From Flavobacterium frigoris (GTDB taxonomy: Bacteria > Bacteroidota > Bacteroidia > Flavobacteriales > Flavobacteriaceae), in the NCBI RefSeq assembly GCF_900111075.1, contig NZ_FOFZ01000002.1, positions 186,001 through 250,000 on the forward strand: a stretch of DNA of 64,000 nucleotides, written 5' to 3'. A program made the position numbers and the translations under genes. Under the pieces are notes generated by a model. It had not been told where the DNA came from. It did not search any database and saw nothing but the letters and a program-made list of their open reading frames with translations. Positions 9,177 to 18,032 of the stretch are shown here, piece by piece. The first letter of the stretch is position 1; every line of letters begins with the position of its first letter.

Positions 9177-9824
9177 TTACCCTTTGTTACCCATTGCAGA
9201 AAGCATTCCACCATAAACATTGTTCAATGAAGACAAGTTTGTAGTCAATGATTGCATTTGATCTTTTAATTTTAAGTTGTTCTCAAGAACTTCTTCATTG
9301 ATTTGTGCGTTTCTAGAAGCACCTTGCAACTGTATTTTATATAAACTGTTCAATGATTCCATTTGAGCGGCTGCCATAGTTAACTCTTCACTATATTTTT
9401 TAGTAGAAGCCATAGATTCAGCAGTTGGAGCAATACTTTTTGCAGCTGATTCAAAATTTTTGATACTACTTCCTAAACTTGCCATTAATTCACCATCAAT
9501 TTTAGCATCTTTCAGCATAGCGTCTAATTTTTGAGACAACATTCCTTGTGAATCTGCAGGAGCTTCCATTTTTTTCTTCGATTCTCCTTTAATTCCATTC
9601 GCTAATTCTGGATAAACCAATGTCCAATCTAACTCATCATCAACGGGTTCAAACGCAGAAAGCGCAAAAATTAAGGCTTCAGTTAATAGTCCAATTGAAA
9701 GCATTAACGTCCCTGTTAATGGCCCAAGTTCGAAATGTGTTATTTTAAATAATGCACCCACGATTACTACTGCAGCACCCATTCCATATGCGAAATTCAT
9801 TGCCTTTTTACTTAATAATGCCAT
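9177..9824 (-). CDS. gldL: Gliding motility/type IX secretion motor protein GldL
   Basis: This 215-residue inner-membrane protein has two N-terminal transmembrane helices (about 10-30 and 37-58) and a long cytoplasmic alpha-helical tail rich in Ser, Ala, Lys and Met. Lys27, His30 and Glu49, the membrane residues implicated in proton-motive-force use by the GldL5-GldM2 motor, are all present at those positions (FKITHFE and LLTEAL). The tail contains an Asp/Lys-rich segment (MLSQKLDAMLKDAKIDGE) and coiled-coil-like stretches. It lies between gldK and gldM, with 27 bp and 49 bp gaps, consistent with one transcript. Confidence 0.96.
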   Translation of the reverse strand: MALLSKKAMNFAYGMGAAVVIVGALFKITHFELGPLTGTLMLSIGLLTEALIFALSAFEPVDDELDWTLVYPELANGIKGESKKKMEAPADSQGMLSQKLDAMLKDAKIDGELMASLGSSIKNFESAAKSIAPTAESMASTKKYSEELTMAAAQMESLNSLYKIQLQGASRNAQINEEVLENNLKLKDQMQSLTTNLSSLNNVYGGMLSAMGNKG

Positions 9825-9851
9825 AATTTTTTTTGATTTAGGAGGTTTTTT

Positions 9852-11264
9852 TTATTTGTTATTAATTTTCTTTCCGTTTCCGGTGGTTTGCAATCCCATG
9901 TAATCCTGAACAGTTCTAAAACCGATAAAACTTCGTGCAGAATCAGCATATTCGAAATCCCTTGTACTTACCTGTAGGAAATAAGCAACGTCTTTCCATG
10001 AACCTCCACGAACTACCTTACGTTTATTAGACGCATCTAAAACGTTAGGATTCATTGAGGAAACATACTCATATGCGTTAGGATCGTAGGAAGAGTCTGT
10101 CCATTCTGAAACATTCCCTGCCATATTATATAAATTGTAACCATTTGGCTCATATGACTTCGCTTCCACAGTATACAATGCTTGATCAGCTGCATAATCT
10201 CCTCTGTTCGGCTTGAAATTTGCTAGAAAACAACCTCTATCACTTTTAGTATAAGGCCCTCCCCATGGATATGTAGCTGATTCTAAACCACCTCTAGCAG
10301 AATATTCCCATTCTGCCTCTGTAGGCAATCTAAAAGCGTTCACTAAATCACGACCTTTCTTCTTTGATTTAATATAATTGTTTTTATTAAGTGTTCTCCA
10401 TGCACAAAAAGCTTTTGCTTGTGTCCATTTTACCCCAACAACAGGATAATCACCATACGCTTTATGCCAGAAATAATCATTATGCATTGGCTCATTATAA
10501 GAATAAGCAAAATCTTTAATCCATACTGTTGTATCAGGATAAATTTTAACTTCTTCTGTTTTTATAAAATCTTTTCTTTTCCCAACCTTAGCTTTTGCCG
10601 CAGCTTGAATATCCATCCACGAATAACGAAATTTCAATTTATCAACATCAATCGTTCGTAATCCATTGTAAGACTCTTCTAGAGGCAGATACATAGAATC
10701 CATTACTTCAACGTAATATTCATCTGGATATAATTTAGGATCTTTTATCAACTTCACTTTTCTGTTAAGCTTTCTTCCAGCATACTGATCATCTTCCGTA
10801 CCAATACTATAATAATTATCATACATGTATTTGTCGTATGCAGTCATTTTTTCAGGATCTGAATCATTGAAAGCAAAATCGCCAATACTACCAGCATTTT
10901 TACCTTTGCCTTTTGTATCTTCACCTTTTATACCACTCATATCTGCAAGAATAGCCAAACGCATTCTAATAGTAGAATCTTTAACCCATTCCACAAACTC
11001 ACGATACTCACTATTTGTTATTTCAGTTTCATCCATATAGAATGATCTAACAGTTACTGTTTTTGTTGGAGCGTCTTGTATTGAAGCAATATCATCATCA
11101 GATTTACCCATAATAAAAGCGCCTCCTGGCACTAAAGTCATACCGTATGGTTTCTCAGGATGCCATTTACCTCCTTTAACTCCTACCAATTCACCTTTGT
11201 CACTTGACTTACCACAGCCGACTAACAGTACTAATATTGCCATAAATGCAATGAACTTCTTCAT
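9852..11264 (-). CDS. gldK: Type IX secretion/gliding lipoprotein GldK (inactive formylglycine-enzyme fold)
   Basis: This 470-residue lipoprotein has a signal and lipobox LLVGC with Cys17. The rest is an FGE-sulfatase/SUMF1 domain interrupted by a long charged insert (about 95-250). The fold's hallmarks are there: GAFIMGKS, RLPTEAEWEYSARGG, NMAGNVSEWT and GGSW...GFRTV. In true formylglycine-generating enzymes two cysteines follow GGSY; here the aligned positions are Asp and Leu, so copper-dependent oxidation is not expected. GldK forms a ring with GldN under the outer membrane. It is first of the gldKLMN genes and follows an arginase-fold gene by 130 bp. Confidence 0.95.
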   Translation of the reverse strand: MKKFIAFMAILVLLVGCGKSSDKGELVGVKGGKWHPEKPYGMTLVPGGAFIMGKSDDDIASIQDAPTKTVTVRSFYMDETEITNSEYREFVEWVKDSTIRMRLAILADMSGIKGEDTKGKGKNAGSIGDFAFNDSDPEKMTAYDKYMYDNYYSIGTEDDQYAGRKLNRKVKLIKDPKLYPDEYYVEVMDSMYLPLEESYNGLRTIDVDKLKFRYSWMDIQAAAKAKVGKRKDFIKTEEVKIYPDTTVWIKDFAYSYNEPMHNDYFWHKAYGDYPVVGVKWTQAKAFCAWRTLNKNNYIKSKKKGRDLVNAFRLPTEAEWEYSARGGLESATYPWGGPYTKSDRGCFLANFKPNRGDYAADQALYTVEAKSYEPNGYNLYNMAGNVSEWTDSSYDPNAYEYVSSMNPNVLDASNKRKVVRGGSWKDVAYFLQVSTRDFEYADSARSFIGFRTVQDYMGLQTTGNGKKINNK

Positions 11265-11394
11265 ATAAATGTGGGTTATTTATTCATTATTCTTAAAGTC
11301 TGTAAACCTATTTATTATTTTTTAAAAAAACAATTATTTTAAACTAAACATTCTTCAATAATAGAATTAAATTAGTTGTATAAAAATCCTGGCT

Positions 11395-12546
11395 CTAAAT
11401 GTTATTTTTTCGCTGTGCCTTCCACCATCTTTCTGGCAGTTCCTGATTACACGCGTTTAAATATTCATCGTAAGAACAAGGTAATAACGTATTTCTCTTT
11501 AATTTATTATTCCCGTTTGAAATAAATGGTATTTCTATCCACCATCTATCCGTTTTGTCACTTTTATAAAAAACAAGAACCTCATCTTCGAGAGGCACAA
11601 TGTATTTAATATAATTTTCACGGCTGCCAAAAGGATATTCATTAGATCGGTAATGAAACCCTTCTATAAAGTACCATATTATCTGCGCGATTAGAACAGA
11701 TTCCTGAGCTGAATTATTATGATTGAATAAGCCAAATATAGAAACTTTATCACTAATTCCTGCATATCTTGACAAAGAACATATTTCCTTTCCATTAAAA
11801 CCGTTGGGGGTGAAAGAATTAAAATTACCAGAATCCGATGATTTTACGGAGTTCAAATCAAGACTAACTACGTCCGCATCCCTAAATACTGGTTCAGCTA
11901 AAGCAATGTTGTTAGAAATTTCTCCTAATCTGTAGCTATCAAAAAACAACTTTTCGACCAAATCAATCTCTTCTTGCGAATTATAATAAGTCTGATAGCC
12001 AATATTGCAATAATTGAACAGATTGTTAGGTTCATCTATTATTATTTTAGTCAAATAAGATGAAGCAGACATCTCATCATTTTCTTTTCCAAAATCGAAC
12101 TTACTGTCTACTGAAACTAAATTCACCATTTGTTCCAATTCGTCAAAAGCCCTGTAAAGCGCAAATGTTAAATCTTGGGAACCACCGATAACTATAGGTA
12201 CAATTTTTTTCTTAATTAAATTTGAGACCACTTTTCGCAAAGCAAAATAAGAGTCTTCTATAGAATTCCCAGCCAAAATATCCCCTAAATCAGCAATTGA
12301 AGCATCCCAATTACCCGGAAACATAGTATACAATTCTTTACGAATTGCTGATAAATCAACATTTTCTGTAGCTTTACCACCTCCGCGGTTCTCTAATACC
12401 CCAATTACAGCGATATTAATCTTATTTAAATCCGGAAACTGGTTTTTTGTATGAAAAACTACCTTACTTCCCAACTGTTGAGAAGTCAACCCCTGAACTA
12501 ATTCAAGAATTTCAGTATCGACAGGTTCTAAAAAATCAAATTCCAT
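11395..12546 (-). CDS. Arginase/formimidoylglutamase-fold protein, probably catalytically dead
   Basis: This 383-residue protein aligns with the ureohydrolase (arginase, agmatinase, formimidoylglutamase) fold but has lost metal ligands. The first motif GGDHS reads GGSQD (121-125), losing the His. The second, DAHxD, reads DSKFD (147-151), losing the His but keeping both Asp. The third, SxDxDxxDP, reads SLDLNSVKS (228-236), losing two Asp and the Pro. An active Mn2 centre is therefore unlikely, and the usual database name formimidoylglutamase should be distrusted. It starts 1 bp after the topA stop and precedes gldK by 130 bp. A link to the secretion motor is inference from position. Confidence 0.8.
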   Translation of the reverse strand: MEFDFLEPVDTEILELVQGLTSQQLGSKVVFHTKNQFPDLNKINIAVIGVLENRGGGKATENVDLSAIRKELYTMFPGNWDASIADLGDILAGNSIEDSYFALRKVVSNLIKKKIVPIVIGGSQDLTFALYRAFDELEQMVNLVSVDSKFDFGKENDEMSASSYLTKIIIDEPNNLFNYCNIGYQTYYNSQEEIDLVEKLFFDSYRLGEISNNIALAEPVFRDADVVSLDLNSVKSSDSGNFNSFTPNGFNGKEICSLSRYAGISDKVSIFGLFNHNNSAQESVLIAQIIWYFIEGFHYRSNEYPFGSRENYIKYIVPLEDEVLVFYKSDKTDRWWIEIPFISNGNNKLKRNTLLPCSYDEYLNACNQELPERWWKAQRKNNI

Positions 12547-12547
12547 T

Positions 12548-15079
12548 CTATTTCTTTTTTGCTACAGGTTTCTTAACCGCTGGCTTTTTAGCAGCTGCTT
12601 TCTTAGCTGGCGCTTTTTTGGCAGCCACTTTTTTTGCAGGTGTCTTCTTAGCTATCATTTCCTGAACTTCTTCCAAGGTCAATTTTGTAGCATCAACTTC
12701 TTTTGGAAGTTCAATTTTTATCTTTCCTTTGGTTATAACAGAGCGCCCCCAACGTGCTTTTTCAACTAAAATTCCTTCCTCTTCCCAGTTATGCAAAACC
12801 TTGTCAATATTTTTCTGCAATTTATCTTCAATCAAGGCTTCAATATCTGATTGTGACAAATTATCAAAATTATATTTCTTACTTACATTAATAAACAAAC
12901 CATTCCATTTGATAAAAGGACCAAAACGACCAACGCCTTTCTGAACACCCTCGCTTTTATAGACTGCAATAGGCGCATCAGCAATTGCTTTTTCATCAAT
13001 TAATTCTTTTGCTCTATCAAAATCTACATCTAAAGGATTTTCTCCTTTTGGCAAGGACACAAAAGCAGCTCCGTGACGAATGTAAGGACCATAGCGGCCA
13101 TTACTTACCTCAACTTCCTCTTCTTTATATACCCCTAAATTTTTTGGAAGTAAAAACAAATTCAAAGCTTCTTCCAAACCAATATTTCCAATATTTTGGT
13201 CAGGCATTAAACTAGCGAATTTTTTCTCTTCATCATCTGCTTCTCCAATTTGAGCCATTGGCCCAAATTTCCCCAAACGAACAGAGACTTGTTTCCCGGT
13301 TTTTGGATCTTTTCCTAGAATTCTTTCTCCACTTTCTCTTTCGGCATTTGCCTCTACATCTTTTACTGTTGGATGAAATTGATCGTAAAACTCTTTCATC
13401 ATAACCGCCCAATCAACATTTCCTTCGGCAATTTCATCAAAATCTTGCTCTACTTTTGCAGTGAAATTATAATCTAATATATTCCCGAAATTTTTTACTA
13501 AGAAATCAGTAACGATGGTCCCAATGTCTGTTGGTACTAATTTTCCTTTATCGGAACCTGTATTCTCTTTTAGTAAATTCTCCTCTAATTTTCCGGATTG
13601 CAAAATCAATTGCGTATACTTTCTCTCTTGTCCGTCAAGATTTCCTTTCTCAACATAGTTTCTGTTGATAATAGTAGAAATGGTAGGCGCATAGGTTGAC
13701 GGACGACCAATTCCTAGTTCTTCCAGTTTTTTAACCAAAGAAGCTTCTGTATAACGCGCCGGAGGTCTTGAATAACGCTCCGTTGCTGTTATATAATTGT
13801 TTTGAAGTTTTTCATTGACTTTCATCGCTGGCAACATTCCTTCTTGCTCTTCTTCATCGTCATCATGACCTTCCAAGTATACTTTTAGGAAACCTTCAAA
13901 AAGTAAAACCTCGCCAGAAGCCGTAAAAATTTCACTGTGATTGTTAGCTTCAATTTTTACGTTTGTTCTTTCCAACTTTGCATCACTCATTTGCGAAGCC
14001 AAAGTTCTTTTCCAAATCAAATCATATAAACGGGCTTGATCTCTATCGATATTTACCGTATGACGCGACATGTCTGTAGGACGAATCGCCTCATGCGCTT
14101 CTTGTGCCCCTTTACTTTTATTGACAAAAGTTCTCGGTTTAGAGAATTCTTTGCCGTAAGATTTAATGATTTCTGCCTCGGCAGCTTCCATCGCATCTTT
14201 AGAAAGGTTTACACTATCCGTTCTCATATAAGTTATAAGACCGGCTTCATATAAGCGTTGTGCTAATTGCATTGTAATCCCAACAGGTAAATACAATTTT
14301 CTTGCTGCTTCTTGCTGTAAAGTTGAAGTCGTAAAAGGTCCTGTTGGCGATTTTTTGGTTGGTTTTGTTTCTAAATCCGCCACCTTATAAGTAGAACCGA
14401 TATTTTTGTTTAAAAAATCTTCTGCTTCATTTTTAGTATTGAAATTCTTTGGAAGTTTTGCTTTGAATGACTTTCCTGATTCATTGGTAAACTCGGCAAC
14501 AATAGAATAACTTGCTACTGCATTAAAGTTCTGAATATCTCTTTCGCGCTCCACAATTAAACGAACCGAAACCGATTGCACGCGACCTGCTGAAAGTCCG
14601 CCTTTTATTTTCCTCCATAATACAGGAGACAATTCATACCCTACTAATCGATCTAAAACACGACGAGCTTGTTGTGCATTTACTAAATTATAATCAATTT
14701 CACGTGGATTATCAATCGCTTTTAGAATAGCAGTTTTGGTAATTTCATGAAATACGATTCGTTTTGTTTTTGCTTTATCTAATTTTAATTCTTCGGCTAG
14801 ATGCCAAGAAATAGCTTCTCCCTCGCGATCCTCATCACTTGCCAACCAAACCATTTCGGCTTTTTTAGCTAATCCTTTTAACTTAGTGACTAAGGCTTTC
14901 TTATCAGGTGAAACTTCATATTTAGGTTTAAAACCATTCTCTACATCTACTCCTATTTCTTTAGAAGGCAAGTCGGCAATATGCCCATAACTTGACTCCA
15001 CTTGAAAATCACTTCCTAAAAATTTCTCGATTGTTTTCGCCTTTGCAGGGGACTCCACTATTACTAAATTCTTTGCCAT
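12548..15079 (-). CDS. topA: DNA topoisomerase I
   Basis: This type IA topoisomerase relaxes negative supercoils by passing one strand through a transient break. The TOPRIM domain is at the N-terminus, with the acidic triad inside SDEDREGE (81-88). The catalytic tyrosine is Tyr284 in LITYMRTDS. After the core, the protein has glycine-rich repeats of the type FGPxIxxG in place of the zinc ribbons of Escherichia coli TopA. It ends with a Lys/Ala/Pro tail (TPAKKVAAKKAPAKK and similar) like histone H1 tails, probably for DNA binding. The ATG at 15079 (MAKNLVIVESPAKAK) is preferred over one 21 bp upstream. It is apparently co-transcribed with the arginase-fold gene. Confidence 0.96.
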   Translation of the reverse strand: MAKNLVIVESPAKAKTIEKFLGSDFQVESSYGHIADLPSKEIGVDVENGFKPKYEVSPDKKALVTKLKGLAKKAEMVWLASDEDREGEAISWHLAEELKLDKAKTKRIVFHEITKTAILKAIDNPREIDYNLVNAQQARRVLDRLVGYELSPVLWRKIKGGLSAGRVQSVSVRLIVERERDIQNFNAVASYSIVAEFTNESGKSFKAKLPKNFNTKNEAEDFLNKNIGSTYKVADLETKPTKKSPTGPFTTSTLQQEAARKLYLPVGITMQLAQRLYEAGLITYMRTDSVNLSKDAMEAAEAEIIKSYGKEFSKPRTFVNKSKGAQEAHEAIRPTDMSRHTVNIDRDQARLYDLIWKRTLASQMSDAKLERTNVKIEANNHSEIFTASGEVLLFEGFLKVYLEGHDDDEEEQEGMLPAMKVNEKLQNNYITATERYSRPPARYTEASLVKKLEELGIGRPSTYAPTISTIINRNYVEKGNLDGQERKYTQLILQSGKLEENLLKENTGSDKGKLVPTDIGTIVTDFLVKNFGNILDYNFTAKVEQDFDEIAEGNVDWAVMMKEFYDQFHPTVKDVEANAERESGERILGKDPKTGKQVSVRLGKFGPMAQIGEADDEEKKFASLMPDQNIGNIGLEEALNLFLLPKNLGVYKEEEVEVSNGRYGPYIRHGAAFVSLPKGENPLDVDFDRAKELIDEKAIADAPIAVYKSEGVQKGVGRFGPFIKWNGLFINVSKKYNFDNLSQSDIEALIEDKLQKNIDKVLHNWEEEGILVEKARWGRSVITKGKIKIELPKEVDATKLTLEEVQEMIAKKTPAKKVAAKKAPAKKAAAKKPAVKKPVAKKK

Positions 15080-15236
15080 TGCTCTATTTTTCTGGGACAA
15101 AAGTATCTATTTTTTTTAAATATAGCACTTTTGAGAATTTTAAAAGTAGTCTTTACTACTAATAAGGATCAAAATACGGCCGCACTTTAGGGAAGGCACT
15201 AAAAAAGTGCTTAAACAAAATAATCTGAAAATTATT

Positions 15237-15273
15237 AAAAAGGAGCAGAACCGTTGTGTTTTAGCTCCTTTTT
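15237..15273. terminator. Terminator-like hairpin between topA and glpR
   Basis: Ten-base inverted arms AAAAAGGAGC and GCTCCTTTTT are separated by 17 bases. A and T tracts on opposite sides allow function on either strand. It lies about 225 bp past the repressor stop and inside the inverted-ended unit. Confidence 0.55.
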
Positions 15274-15317
15274 AGTTGTTATAATACGCTGTAGTCTAAG
15301 AAAAGTGAATTTGAATC

Positions 15318-15367
15318 AAAAAAGGCAATTAAATAAAATCAAAGTCTTACTTAATTGCCTTTTTTAT
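15318..15367. terminator. Rho-independent terminator downstream of glpR
   Basis: Perfect 15-base arms AAAAAAGGCAATTAA and TTAATTGCCTTTTTT enclose an 18-base loop. On the minus strand the stem is followed by a T run, so it should end the transcript of the DeoR-type repressor gene, whose stop is about 130 bp away. Confidence 0.75.
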
Positions 15368-15497
15368 CAATTATTGAAAAAGAGATACTTTTTCAGTGCC
15401 CTCCACTTTAGGCCGCTTTATCAGCAATAAACCATAAGTACAAACAATCAAACATTTATATATTAATAACTTACAAACCCTAAGATAAAAAACCAAA

Positions 15498-16265
15498 TTA
15501 TAATTTCCCCGCTACAACAACATTAATTCCGATTTCTTCGAGTTTCATTTTAGTTTCGACATCAATACCCTCATCAGTAATTAGTACATCTATTTTGTTC
15601 AGGTTACAAATTTTACCAAAACCTCTAATATTCATTTTTGTCGAATCGGCGAGGACGATAACTTTCTCAGCAACGTCAATCATTGCTTGATTTAAATGCG
15701 CTTCTAGAGCATTTGAAGTACTCAAACCAAATTCTAAATGAACGCCATCAGTACCTAAAAATAATTTATTACAAGAAAATTGACTCAAAATAGCTTCAGC
15801 AATAGGTCCAACGGCTGAAGTGGAGCTGTCTCGAATATCCCCACCTAATTGAATTATGTCAATACTAGGCTCTTTACATAACTCTAAAGAAACCTTTAAC
15901 GATGGAGTAAGTACTGTTAATTTATGAAAACCTTTAATAATTCGGGACAAATAATGAATATTAGAACCCGAACCTAAAATAATATAATCGCTGTTGCTTA
16001 TGTATTTCAATGCTTCTTCTGCAATTTGCATCTTCTGCTCCACCTGCATTTCCTCCTTGTCATCAATATTACGCTCAAAAGCATACAGCGGTTTTTTACT
16101 TGCTCCGCCATGGGTCCTATGCAATAACTTTTCATTTTCTAAAAAATTCAAATCCTTTCGTATTGTTACGGTTGAAACATTATGAGCTTCACATAGGTCA
16201 ACCACATTGACATATCCCTTTTGCTCTAACTCGTTAAGTATGTCTTGTTGTCTCCTGTTAATCAA
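15498..16265 (-). CDS. glpR: DeoR/GlpR-family transcriptional repressor of the glycerol genes
   Basis: This 255-residue DeoR-family regulator has an N-terminal winged helix-turn-helix (RRQQDILNELEQKGYVNVVDL then VSTVTIRKDLNFLE, residues 4-43) with the family sequence LHRTHGGA just after it. The C-terminal sugar-isomerase-like sensor domain contains LGSGSN and GTDGV. DeoR-type repressors respond to phosphorylated sugars; for the glycerol regulon this is usually glycerol 3-phosphate. It is transcribed divergently from glpD, with the 160-bp gap holding the proposed operator. The role in glycerol control is inferred from position. Confidence 0.85.
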   Translation of the reverse strand: MINRRQQDILNELEQKGYVNVVDLCEAHNVSTVTIRKDLNFLENEKLLHRTHGGASKKPLYAFERNIDDKEEMQVEQKMQIAEEALKYISNSDYIILGSGSNIHYLSRIIKGFHKLTVLTPSLKVSLELCKEPSIDIIQLGGDIRDSSTSAVGPIAEAILSQFSCNKLFLGTDGVHLEFGLSTSNALEAHLNQAMIDVAEKVIVLADSTKMNIRGFGKICNLNKIDVLITDEGIDVETKMKLEEIGINVVVAGKL

Positions 16266-16356
16266 AGCCTGTTTTATTAGTTATTACTACACAAAATAAC
16301 ATATTTTTTTTGAAAAATACAATTTTAACACATTGTTTTTGATAAAATAGCAAAAC

Positions 16357-16386
16357 TTTCATTTTGTTTCATTAAGTTTGTAATGT
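16357..16386 (+). promoter_or_regulatory. Candidate GlpR operator: three 10-bp direct repeats
   Basis: Three consecutive decamers, TTTCATTTTG, TTTCATTAAG and TTTGTAATGT, lie head to tail in the gap between the repressor and glpD. The outer flanks also form CTTTCA...TGAAAG. DeoR-family proteins often bind repeats of this kind with helical spacing. The last decamer supplies a TTTG that could be the -33 element, 20 bp ahead of TAATATTA at 16401, so binding would block glpD transcription. Confidence 0.45.
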
Positions 16387-16425
16387 GAAAGTAAATATAT
16401 TAATATTACAATTAAAAAACACATT

Positions 16426-18006
16426 ATGAAACTAAACGAACAATTATCAAAACTAAAACAGACTCCAGAATGGGATGTCATCATTATAGGTGGAGGAGCT
16501 AGCGGTCTTGGAACTGCAGTTGATGCCGCCAGCAGAGGATACAAAACTATTTTAGTTGAAGCAGTAGATTTCGCAAAAGGAACCTCGAGCAGAAGCACTA
16601 AATTAGTTCATGGTGGCGTACGCTATCTAGAGCAAGGTGATATCGCTCTCGTTAGAGAAGCACTAAAAGAACGAGGCCTGATGGCAGAAAACGCTAGACA
16701 TCTTGTTAAAAATCAATCCTTTGTCATACCAAACTACACCTGGTGGGGTGGTTACTTCTATACACTAGGATTAACTCTCTATGACCTATTAGCCGGAAAA
16801 TTAAGCTTAGGCCGATCAAAATATATTTCAAAGAAAAAAACGATTGAACTACTCCCAACAATAGAGCAAAAAGGATTGGTCAGTGGTGTTATCTATCAAG
16901 ATGGTCAATTTGACGATTCGCGCTTAGCTATAAACATAGCACAAACAGCAGTAGAAAAGGGCGCTTGTATTTTAAACTACACTAAAGTTGTTAATTTACT
17001 AAAAAACAGTAACAATCAAGTCACTGGCGTTCAGGTTAAAAATCAAGAAACTGGAGAATTATTCGACCTAAAAGGAAAAGCCATTATAAATGCAACGGGG
17101 GTCTTCACTAATGCTATAATGAAACTAAACGATACCGTTTATAAAAAATACATTGTACCAAGTCAAGGAATACATCTTGTATTTGATAAATCATTTCTAC
17201 CAAGCGATCACGCATTGATGATACCAAAAACAAGTGACGGAAGGGTTTTATTTGCAGTGCCTTGGCATAATAAAATAGTATTAGGAACAACCGACACCTT
17301 GATAAAAAGCCATAGTCTTGAACCAATTGCATTAGAAACTGAAATCGAATTTGTTCTAGAAACAGCACAGAGATTCTTAGCAAAAAAACCTACCCGTGCA
17401 GACGTTCTTTCTGTTTATGCAGGGTTACGACCATTAGCTGCACCAAAGGAGCCAGGTAAAAGCACTAAAGAAGTTTCCAGAAGTCATAAAATAATTGTTT
17501 CAGAAACAGGACTAATAACGATTACTGGAGGAAAATGGACTACGTATAGAAAAATTGCCGAAGACATTATTGATAAGGCAATACAGGTACGTCATTTACC
17601 AAAAAAGAAATGCAAAACAGAACACATTGCAATTCACGGAAACAAAATAACGAATGCAAAAGACCGCGAAAATCATTTATACATCTACGGAACGGACATT
17701 CCTAAAATCATAGAGCTACAAAATCAAGAACCCGAATTAAAAGAAAAACTACATCCTGATTACGAATACACTATGGCAGAGGTAGTATGGGCAATTCGTT
17801 ATGAAATGGCTAGAACAATTGATGATGTTTTAGCAAGAAGAGTGCGCTTATTATTCTTAGATGCTCGTGCAGCTATTGCTTCTTGTGAAAAAGTTGCACA
17901 ATTATTAGCAAAAGAACTTGGACATGACGAAATATGGACGCAAAATCAAATAGCTGAGTTTACAACTATTGCTAATGGTTTCCTCCTATCCGGTTTTAAA
18001 AAATAA
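16426..18006 (+). CDS. glpD: Glycerol-3-phosphate dehydrogenase, FAD-dependent
   Basis: This 526-residue aerobic-type GlpD oxidises glycerol 3-phosphate to dihydroxyacetone phosphate and passes electrons to quinone at the inner membrane. The FAD-binding motif [10 protein letters not shown] is at 20-29. Family signatures [20 protein letters not shown] and [16 protein letters not shown] are intact, and the C-terminal DAO_C domain ([20 protein letters not shown]) is complete. It heads glpD-glpK-glpF plus a predicted outer-membrane barrel gene, with short gaps and all on one strand. Regulation by the divergent DeoR-type protein is likely. Confidence 0.95.
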   Translation: MKLNEQLSKLKQTPEWDVIIIGGGASGLGTAVDAASRGYKTILVEAVDFAKGTSSRSTKLVHGGVRYLEQGDIALVREALKERGLMAENARHLVKNQSFVIPNYTWWGGYFYTLGLTLYDLLAGKLSLGRSKYISKKKTIELLPTIEQKGLVSGVIYQDGQFDDSRLAINIAQTAVEKGACILNYTKVVNLLKNSNNQVTGVQVKNQETGELFDLKGKAIINATGVFTNAIMKLNDTVYKKYIVPSQGIHLVFDKSFLPSDHALMIPKTSDGRVLFAVPWHNKIVLGTTDTLIKSHSLEPIALETEIEFVLETAQRFLAKKPTRADVLSVYAGLRPLAAPKEPGKSTKEVSRSHKIIVSETGLITITGGKWTTYRKIAEDIIDKAIQVRHLPKKKCKTEHIAIHGNKITNAKDRENHLYIYGTDIPKIIELQNQEPELKEKLHPDYEYTMAEVVWAIRYEMARTIDDVLARRVRLLFLDARAAIASCEKVAQLLAKELGHDEIWTQNQIAEFTTIANGFLLSGFKK

Positions 18007-18032
18007 TTCTATTAACCAAATCTATAATAGCC

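Larger units (their letters stand above)
15177..15415. repeat. 239-bp unit with imperfect inverted ends, MITE-like
   Basis: The left end begins CGGCC and runs to GGCACTAAAAAAG at about 15207. The right end, read on the other strand, begins CGGCC and runs to GGCACTGAAAAAG. The 9-12 bases between these blocks contain CACTTTA on the left and its complement TAAAGTG on the right. The ends frame two terminator-like hairpins and no gene. No target-site duplication is obvious, so a mobile origin is a guess. Confidence 0.4.
15080..15497. other. Gene-free region between topA and glpR
   Basis: This is 418 bp without a credible gene. It is upstream of topA and downstream of the repressor gene. It holds a 239-bp unit bounded by imperfect inverted ends (15177-15415) that contains two strong hairpins, listed separately. 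I see no start-codon-led frame of useful length. Confidence 0.7.

Noticed and set aside
15080..15176. Riboswitch in the topA leader
   Set aside because: The region is short and AT-rich with no conserved core that I recognise.
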